From assembly GCA_017628595.1 (NCBI GenBank), contig JAGBYV010000279.1, positions 1 to 7,937 on the forward strand: a stretch of DNA of 7,937 bases, given 5' to 3'. Position 1 is the stretch's first letter. The number at the start of each line of letters is the position of its first letter. The stretch is from Alistipes sp. Its GTDB lineage: Bacteria; Bacteroidota; Bacteroidia; Bacteroidales; Rikenellaceae. The notes under the pieces were generated by a model that was given only the letters and a program-made list of their open reading frames with translations, was not told where the DNA came from and searched no databases. This document shows positions 1 to 4,781 of the stretch, piece by piece. The position numbers and the translations under genes were made by a program.

Positions 1-2429
1 ACCTCCGAAATGGAGCGCAGATAACGACGTATCTCCTCTTTGAGTGCTCCCGTACCCTTGCCATGAAGGATGGTAACACCCCCGACTCCCACCATAAGAG
101 CATCATCTACCAAGTCCTGCACTACTTCCAGCGCCTCCGCAGCACGCATACCGCGCACATCGACGCTATCGCGGAAGTTAAGCTTACGGCTCGATATATC
201 TACCGAGAGTACCGTACGAGGCATAACGGGCTTTACCGCTTTCTTATACTCTGCATTCGACACTACAACAAGTTTCTCGCAATCGACAGTCGTAAGAATC
301 TGGCCAAAGGCCACCTGAGCCTTGCGACCCTTGATGCTCTGCACCACGCCCGGCATCTCCTGACCTGCGATGCGCACCTTCGAGCCCACCTCGATAGGTT
401 TGGGTGCGGGTGTGGGAGCTGCCTCTGCAGGCTTCTCAGCCGGAGCCTGTCCACGACGCTTCTTATCCTCCTCGCGACGTGCCTTACGACGCATCAGTCG
501 TTCCATCTCGCGCTCAACCTTCTCGCCATCGAACGAAGAGCCAACACTCTCGACCGTCTCCTTGAACTCCTCCAGTTCGCGACGTGCCAAGCGGGTAAGT
601 TCCTTCTCGGCCTGCGCCTCCTTGATGGTGCGTATGGTATTCTCAATCTGACGATTGGCGTCAGAAATAAGCCGTTGTGCCTCCGCCTTGGCCTCACGCA
701 GAATCTCCTTGCGCTCCTCCTTGATTCGCGATAACTGCTCGGTGTAACTCGACTCCAGTTCCTCGACCTTGCGGTCAGTAAGACGGATACGGTCGCGTTT
801 CTGCGACCAGTAGCGACGGTCACGCGCAATCTCACGCAACTGACGCTCAAGGTTGATATGATCGCTGCCGGCCTTATCGCTCGCCACACGGATAATATCT
901 TCGGGAAGACCGATCTTGCGGGCGATCTCGACAGCAAACGAACTACCCGGCTTGCCCTGCTCCAGCTTAAAGAGCGGGCGTATGTTCTGCACATCAAACA
1001 TCATGGCACCATTGGCAATGCCATCGGTACCCGTTGCATAATATTTTATATTTGAGTAGTGGGTTGTAATCACACCATAGCAACCCTTCTCAAGCAATCG
1101 TTCAAGTATAGCCTCTGCAATGGCTCCTCCTATGACTGGTTCCGTACCTGAGCCGAACTCGTCGATCAGCACCATGGTGCGTGGCGATGCGGCTTGTAGC
1201 GTAGCCTTCATATTGAGCAGGTGAGATGAATAGGTCGAAAGGTCATTATCCATCGACTGCTCATCACCAATATCGAGGCAAATATGTTCAAATACGGGCA
1301 GCTCGCTCATCTCGCCTGCCGTAACGGGGAATCCACACTGGAACATATACTGTACCATGCCCGTAGTCTTCAGACAAACCGACTTACCACCAGCATTGGG
1401 ACCCGAGATAACGAGTATATGCTTCTCGCGATCGAGCTGCATATCCAGCGGCACAAGCTCCTTCTTCTCGCGTCTGAGAGTCTGCGCCAGCAGAGGATGA
1501 AACGCATGACGCAACACCAGACGGTCATCCAGCGATACTATGGGCTTACCAGCTCCGTTCTCTATGGCCCAACGTGCCTTGGCACGTACGGCATCGATCT
1601 CTGCAAGATACTCGCCGGCCGAAGCTATAGGCTCGGCATCGGGGCGCAGTTCCTCGGTAAATTCGGTCAAAAGACGCACAATCTCACGACGCTCGGCATA
1701 CTCCAGTTCGCGGAGCTGATTGTTAAGCTCAACAACCTCTACGGGTTCTATATAAAATGTTTTACCCGTAGCCGACTCGTCGTGAATAAAGCCACTGAGT
1801 TTACGTTTGTTACCAGCCGAGACCGGAATCACGGCTCGGCCATCACGTATCGACACCATTGCATCGGCATCCACAATACCGGCACGCTTGGCATTATTGA
1901 GTACCTGATTCAGGCGTTTGGTTACCTGTCCCTCGTGCTCGCGTATGGCTCGGCGTATCTGCAACAACTCGGGCGATGCGCCATCGCGGATCTCACCATC
2001 GTCATCAACCAACTGATTGATACGGCGCACCACATCGGGAAAGATGCATACTCGCTCACTGCGTTTTCTTAGGCGTGGATACTGGCTCTCCGAGCGGCTC
2101 ATCACAAAACCGACCATATTGCCTACGGCGGTAAGCGCACGGCGCAGGACTACAACCTCCTCGGTAGTAAGGAATGTACCCTCAACACCGATCTTGGCCA
2201 CAATGCCCTCCATATCGGGGAACTCATCGCGTGGAGCATCGGGATCGAGCATCAGAAGCGTACGCATCTCGTCAGCCGTCTCCTGCCGACGCTCAATCTC
2301 CGAGCGCGAGGTGGAAAACTTTTCGCCGAGAATAATATCTCGCGCCACCTGCATCGAACAGAGCGCGGCCACCTGCTCACGCACGCGGTCGAAGCCTATC
2401 TTTTGTTCATAATTGACGGGGTAAATCAT
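1..2429 (-). CDS. mutS2: MutS2 family ATPase/Smr protein (C-terminus cut by window edge)
   Basis: The reading frame is open for 809 codons without a stop and runs off the left edge. It lacks the mismatch-binding N-terminal domains of MutS, as MutS2 does. The ATPase core has a Walker A motif GPNAGGKS at residues 343-350, a Walker B VLIDEFGSGTEP at about 420-431 (D423, E424), and THYSNIKYYA from 456. A charged coiled coil spans about 527-660, followed by an Ala/Pro-rich linker (661-678) and a KOW-like segment (679-725). The Smr domain has VDVRGMR around D757 and HGKGTGALK from H789. Family comparison suggests only about 20 residues are missing. The ATG start is firm because an in-frame TAG lies 6 bases upstream and MIYPVNYEQKIGF matches the usual MutS2 N-terminus. 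Known family roles are suppression of homologous recombination (Smr nuclease) and, in Bacillus, rescue of collided ribosomes; which applies here is not visible. It lies 14 bases after the MCE gene, probably co-transcribed. Confidence 0.97.
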   Translation of the reverse strand, partial: MIYPVNYEQKIGFDRVREQVAALCSMQVARDIILGEKFSTSRSEIERRQETADEMRTLLMLDPDAPRDEFPDMEGIVAKIGVEGTFLTTEEVVVLRRALTAVGNMVGFVMSRSESQYPRLRKRSERVCIFPDVVRRINQLVDDDGEIRDGASPELLQIRRAIREHEGQVTKRLNQVLNNAKRAGIVDADAMVSIRDGRAVIPVSAGNKRKLSGFIHDESATGKTFYIEPVEVVELNNQLRELEYAERREIVRLLTEFTEELRPDAEPIASAGEYLAEIDAVRAKARWAIENGAGKPIVSLDDRLVLRHAFHPLLAQTLRREKKELVPLDMQLDREKHILVISGPNAGGKSVCLKTTGMVQYMFQCGFPVTAGEMSELPVFEHICLDIGDEQSMDNDLSTYSSHLLNMKATLQAASPRTMVLIDEFGSGTEPVIGGAIAEAILERLLEKGCYGVITTHYSNIKYYATGTDGIANGAMMFDVQNIRPLFKLEQGKPGSSFAVEIARKIGLPEDIIRVASDKAGSDHINLERQLREIARDRRYWSQKRDRIRLTDRKVEELESSYTEQLSRIKEERKEILREAKAEAQRLISDANRQIENTIRTIKEAQAEKELTRLARRELEEFKETVESVGSSFDGEKVEREMERLMRRKARREEDKKRRGQAPAEKPAEAAPTPAPKPIEVGSKVRIAGQEMPGVVQSIKGRKAQVAFGQILTTVDCEKLVVVSNAEYKKAVKPVMPRTVLSVDISSRKLNFRDSVDVRGMRAAEALEVVQDLVDDALMVGVGGVTILHGKGTGALKEEIRRYLRSISE

Positions 2430-2440
2430 CTCCTACTCCC
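2430..2440 (-). promoter_or_regulatory. Shine-Dalgarno-like purine run before mutS2
   Basis: The mRNA reads GGGAGTAGGAG directly before the mutS2 ATG. The outer GGGAG has a normal spacing of 6 bases, while the inner AGGAG touches the start codon and is too close to act. Such a strong purine motif contrasts with the A-rich, SD-less leader of the MCE gene (AAAGAAAACGAAAAACAAT) and may help reinitiation after the MCE stop codon. The functional reading is inference. Confidence 0.4.
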
Positions 2441-2443
2441 GTT

Positions 2444-3478
2444 TTATTCGCCCTTCTTCAACTCCTTAATCTGCTGCTCGTGCTCCTTCTCAGCAAGCTC
2501 GTCGGCACGCTTGATGGCATGCTTCTCGGCCTTGGCTTTCGCCTTCTCAACCTTCTTTATTGGGTTGGCGCCGAACACAGATATATTGATGTATCGATGG
2601 GGATTCTCCTTCAAATCCTCCAACAGAGTTGAAAGGTTATCACTTGCCGAGGTGAGATTATCATACAACTCTTTATCGTTAAGCAGCTTACCCACGCTGC
2701 CATTCTCCTGCTCGATGGTGGCGAGGATGCTATTGATATGACCGACAACACCCTCCAGCTCGGCAGCAAAATCCGCCTCAACCAGCTCGGTAGAGAAGCT
2801 GTTCAGGTTATCGATGATGCCGCCCACCGCATCGGCATTATCGCCCAGGCTCTTTGAGAACTTGCTCAACGATGCCAGAGCCTCCTCCAGATGAGCACGC
2901 TCATTGACAAGCATCGCATTTACGTTGCCAGTAACTCCATCGACATTCTTCACGATGCTCGACAGCGAGGTTGTGTTATCGACCAAAAGCGCATTCACGC
3001 CATTGAGTGTCTGGGTAAGACCATCCACTACGCTTGCAATCTTCTCGTTGAGAAAATCCAGCTCCGAGGTTGCCATCTCAAAGAGGTCGGTACTAACTTC
3101 CGATCCTACCTCACCATTCTTGGGAACATACTCCGATGAGGTGCCATAAACAACCTCAAGAGCTTTGCCTCCCATGATACCATCTGAAAAGATGCGAGCC
3201 TTAGAGTCTACGGGAATCTTATAACGCTTATTTACAGTAAACTCAACCTCCACACCCTTCGAGGGATCATCATTGAGCGTAACACTCGACACAGCACCTA
3301 CAGCAACACCCGAAATCATAACGTGCGATGCCGGCTGCAGACCACCCACCTGCTCATAATATGCATAATAAGTGTTACTGCTGCTAAAAACCTCCGAACC
3401 CTTGAGGAATCGGATAACGCCCCAGCCCACAATCAATACGGCCACGGCGAACAAACCAACTTTAATCTCTCTTTTCAT
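2444..3478 (-). CDS. MCE/MlaD family inner-membrane-anchored lipid transport protein
   Basis: This 344-residue protein has a short basic N-terminus (MKREIK), one membrane segment at about residues 7-24, and an MCE domain at about 35-113. The MCE signature is visible in YYEQVGGLQPASHVMISGVAVGAV, followed by DSKARIFSDGIMGGKALEVV. Residues 130-295 are predicted helical, with heptad-like leucines and valines. ENPHRYINISVFG (291-303) matches the conserved ending of Bacteroidota MCE proteins, and a Lys/Glu/Ala-rich tail follows (308-344). MCE proteins form hexameric rings that carry phospholipid between the membranes with an MlaE/MlaF ABC transporter; no mlaE or mlaF is in this window. It is much longer than E. 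coli MlaD (183 residues) because of the helical extension. It starts 17 bases after the amidase gene and ends 14 bases before mutS2, so the three form a likely operon. The substrate is unknown. Confidence 0.93.
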   Translation of the reverse strand: MKREIKVGLFAVAVLIVGWGVIRFLKGSEVFSSSNTYYAYYEQVGGLQPASHVMISGVAVGAVSSVTLNDDPSKGVEVEFTVNKRYKIPVDSKARIFSDGIMGGKALEVVYGTSSEYVPKNGEVGSEVSTDLFEMATSELDFLNEKIASVVDGLTQTLNGVNALLVDNTTSLSSIVKNVDGVTGNVNAMLVNERAHLEEALASLSKFSKSLGDNADAVGGIIDNLNSFSTELVEADFAAELEGVVGHINSILATIEQENGSVGKLLNDKELYDNLTSASDNLSTLLEDLKENPHRYINISVFGANPIKKVEKAKAKAEKHAIKRADELAEKEHEQQIKELKKGE

Positions 3479-3495
3479 ATTGTTTTTCGTTTTCT

Positions 3496-4641
3496 TTATT
3501 TCACTATATTTTCACCCTCATAGCGCACAATAAACGCATCCTTGAAGGTGCGCTTTACGGCCACCAGATCCTGCTGTGCGGCCTGACGCGTGGGATAACT
3601 ACCGTAGCAGTATTTATACTTCAAAACTCCGCCACCCATGTAGCACACCACCTTCGAGCGGTAGCTCTTGAACTGGCTGTCGGTCGCCTTGACGGCCTTG
3701 TCCGAGGCGAGCAACTGAATGGTATAACCACCCTGAGCCTTCTGCTCTCTGGCTTCATCCTTTTGCACCGATGTCGGCACAGTCTCCACTACTGTTTTTG
3801 CAGGCTCTTCCACCACCTCAGGCGAGGGTGAGAGCATTGGCGTCTCAACACCTGCAAGGCGGTCAATATGACCTACATACTCCTTGACGGCATCACACAA
3901 CATTCGGGCGTAGGCATTCTGTCCCTTTTCCGAGTTCATATATGCCAGCTCGCTCTTATTGGACATGAATCCCAGCTCGGTAAGCACACTTGGCATATCG
4001 GTAGCATACAACACCTTAAGCAACTGGCGTTTCATGTTACGCACCTTGCGACCACCCTTCTGGTAATGCGACTGCATTATTCGAGCCATCATCTCGCTAT
4101 ATTCGCCATATGTAAACTGCAGATTCTGAATATAAGCACGCACCATGGCCGCCGTATTCTCATCCGACATATCAATCAACTCCTCCTTGTTGTTGTCGTA
4201 GAGTACATCCTCGTTATACTTGGTCTCCTTGACACTCTCACCCATGATAATGGTCTCGGCACCCTGCACCGAAGTGGCTTTCGGGGCAGCATTGGCATGG
4301 ATCGAGATAAAGAAGTCACCACCAGCCTTGTTGGCAATATCGGCTCGGGCTGAAAGATCCTCATTAAGACTTTTGCCAAGCGCCTTATCGCTCGTACGGG
4401 TATAGACAACCTTCACCGTTGGCAGCTCTTTCTCGATCAATGCGCCGAGTTTCAACGCTACGGCGAGATTGATATCCTTCTCCTTCACGCCTCCATATAC
4501 AGCACCAGGGAATGCACTACCGCCATGACCAGCATCAATGACAATAACGCGCACTCCTGCCTCGTTATTCTGGGCAAGAGCGGGCTGAGCAAACAGAGCC
4601 ACAAAAAGAAGTATTATTAAATAACCAACTTTAAGTTTCAT
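3496..4641 (-). CDS. Secreted N-acetylmuramoyl-L-alanine amidase (Amidase_3) with C-terminal SPOR-like domain
   Basis: This 381-residue protein cleaves the bond between N-acetylmuramic acid and L-alanine in peptidoglycan. Residues 1-23 form a signal peptide ending in ALA before Q24, so it acts in the periplasm. The Amidase_3 fold shows all expected zinc and catalytic residues: H39 in DAGHGG, E54 in KEKDINLA, H115 in FISIHANA, and E222 in VLTELGFMSNKSE. Residues about 265-303 are a Pro/Glu/Val-rich linker. Residues 305-376 (GYTIQLLAS to DAFIVRYEG) resemble a SPOR domain, a fold that binds denuded glycan at division sites, although this one is divergent. The domain carries cysteines C333 and C345. 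It is the first gene of the probable amidase-MCE-mutS2 operon and is divergent from lptD. The catalytic assignment is secure; the SPOR call and a division role are inference. Confidence 0.95.
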   Translation of the reverse strand: MKLKVGYLIILLFVALFAQPALAQNNEAGVRVIVIDAGHGGSAFPGAVYGGVKEKDINLAVALKLGALIEKELPTVKVVYTRTSDKALGKSLNEDLSARADIANKAGGDFFISIHANAAPKATSVQGAETIIMGESVKETKYNEDVLYDNNKEELIDMSDENTAAMVRAYIQNLQFTYGEYSEMMARIMQSHYQKGGRKVRNMKRQLLKVLYATDMPSVLTELGFMSNKSELAYMNSEKGQNAYARMLCDAVKEYVGHIDRLAGVETPMLSPSPEVVEEPAKTVVETVPTSVQKDEAREQKAQGGYTIQLLASDKAVKATDSQFKSYRSKVVCYMGGGVLKYKYCYGSYPTRQAAQQDLVAVKRTFKDAFIVRYEGENIVK

Positions 4642-4653
4642 AAAAAACCCGAA

Positions 4654-4669
4654 CTATTAGCGATAATAG
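4654..4669. repeat. Short inverted repeat (6-base arms, 4-base loop)
   Basis: The arms CTATTA and TAATAG flank GCGA. The repeat lies 12 bases upstream of the amidase start codon, so it would sit in that mRNA's leader, and 12 bases before the candidate plus-strand -7 element. The AU-rich stem is weak, so a regulator-binding half-site pair is as likely as an RNA hairpin. Chance occurrence in AT-rich sequence is possible. Confidence 0.3.
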
Positions 4670-4681
4670 ACAAAAAAACGC

Positions 4682-4689
4682 TATATTTG
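4682..4689 (+). promoter_or_regulatory. Candidate Bacteroidota -7 element for lptD
   Basis: TATATTTG fits the established Bacteroidota primary-sigma -7 consensus TAnnTTTG exactly. A start site a few bases downstream, near 4695, would give lptD a leader of about 85-90 bases. No TTTG -33 element is visible at the usual distance; that element is often weak or missing. Assignment to lptD is by orientation only. Confidence 0.45.
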
Positions 4690-4739
4690 TCGGTTAAAAC
4701 ATCGCTCTGACACAGGCCAATGGCCCCCATCCGAGCGGT

Positions 4740-4759
4740 TTTGCCGACGCGTCGGCAAA
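4740..4759. repeat. Perfect 20-base palindrome in the divergent promoter region
   Basis: The arm TTTGCCGACG is followed directly by its exact reverse complement CGTCGGCAAA. The right arm overlaps the minus-strand -7 element, and the centre falls about where that promoter's transcript should begin. For lptD the palindrome lies in the predicted leader, ending 22 bases before the start codon, where RNA could fold as an 8-base-pair stem with a CGCG loop. A dimeric repressor operator or an RNA hairpin are both possible; no T-run follows, so it is not a typical terminator. Confidence 0.6.
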
Positions 4760-4763
4760 GGTA
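4756..4763 (-). promoter_or_regulatory. Candidate Bacteroidota -7 element for the amidase-MCE-mutS2 operon
   Basis: On the minus strand this reads TACCTTTG, an exact TAnnTTTG match, preceded by a T-run and followed by C, as is common at Bacteroidota promoters. Transcription would begin near 4749-4752, giving an amidase leader of about 110 bases. I see no TTTG -33 element about 20 bases upstream. It overlaps one arm of the 20-base palindrome. Confidence 0.5.
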
Positions 4764-4781
4764 CAAAAAATTATTGAGATT

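Larger units (their letters stand above)
4642..4781. other. Divergent intergenic region between amidase gene and lptD
   Basis: This 140-base stretch separates the two divergent transcription units. It is mostly AT-rich, with a GC-rich centre at 4703-4756. It contains two facing Bacteroidota-type -7 elements, a 16-base inverted repeat, a perfect 20-base palindrome and a possible short upstream ORF, all listed separately. I see no stem followed by a T-run that would act as an intrinsic terminator, and no recognisable RNA gene. Confidence 0.8.

Noticed and set aside
63..734. 223-codon plus-strand open frame opposite the MutS2 C-terminus
   Set aside because: It is antisense to the coiled coil, KOW and Smr regions. 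Its Leu/Arg/His-rich composition is typical of a shadow frame.
1284..2072. 262-codon plus-strand open frame antisense to mutS2
   Set aside because: The minus strand here encodes the MutS2 ATPase core with intact Walker motifs. The antisense translation has no recognisable domain, signal or start context and is a by-product of codon bias.
1..2429. Possible frameshift or pseudogene in mutS2
   Set aside because: I translated the whole minus-strand frame from 2429 and found no stop. All motifs are intact and in one frame, so it is simply truncated by the window edge.
3868..4353. 161-codon plus-strand open frame opposite the amidase
   Set aside because: It covers the amidase catalytic region on the other strand, with no independent support.
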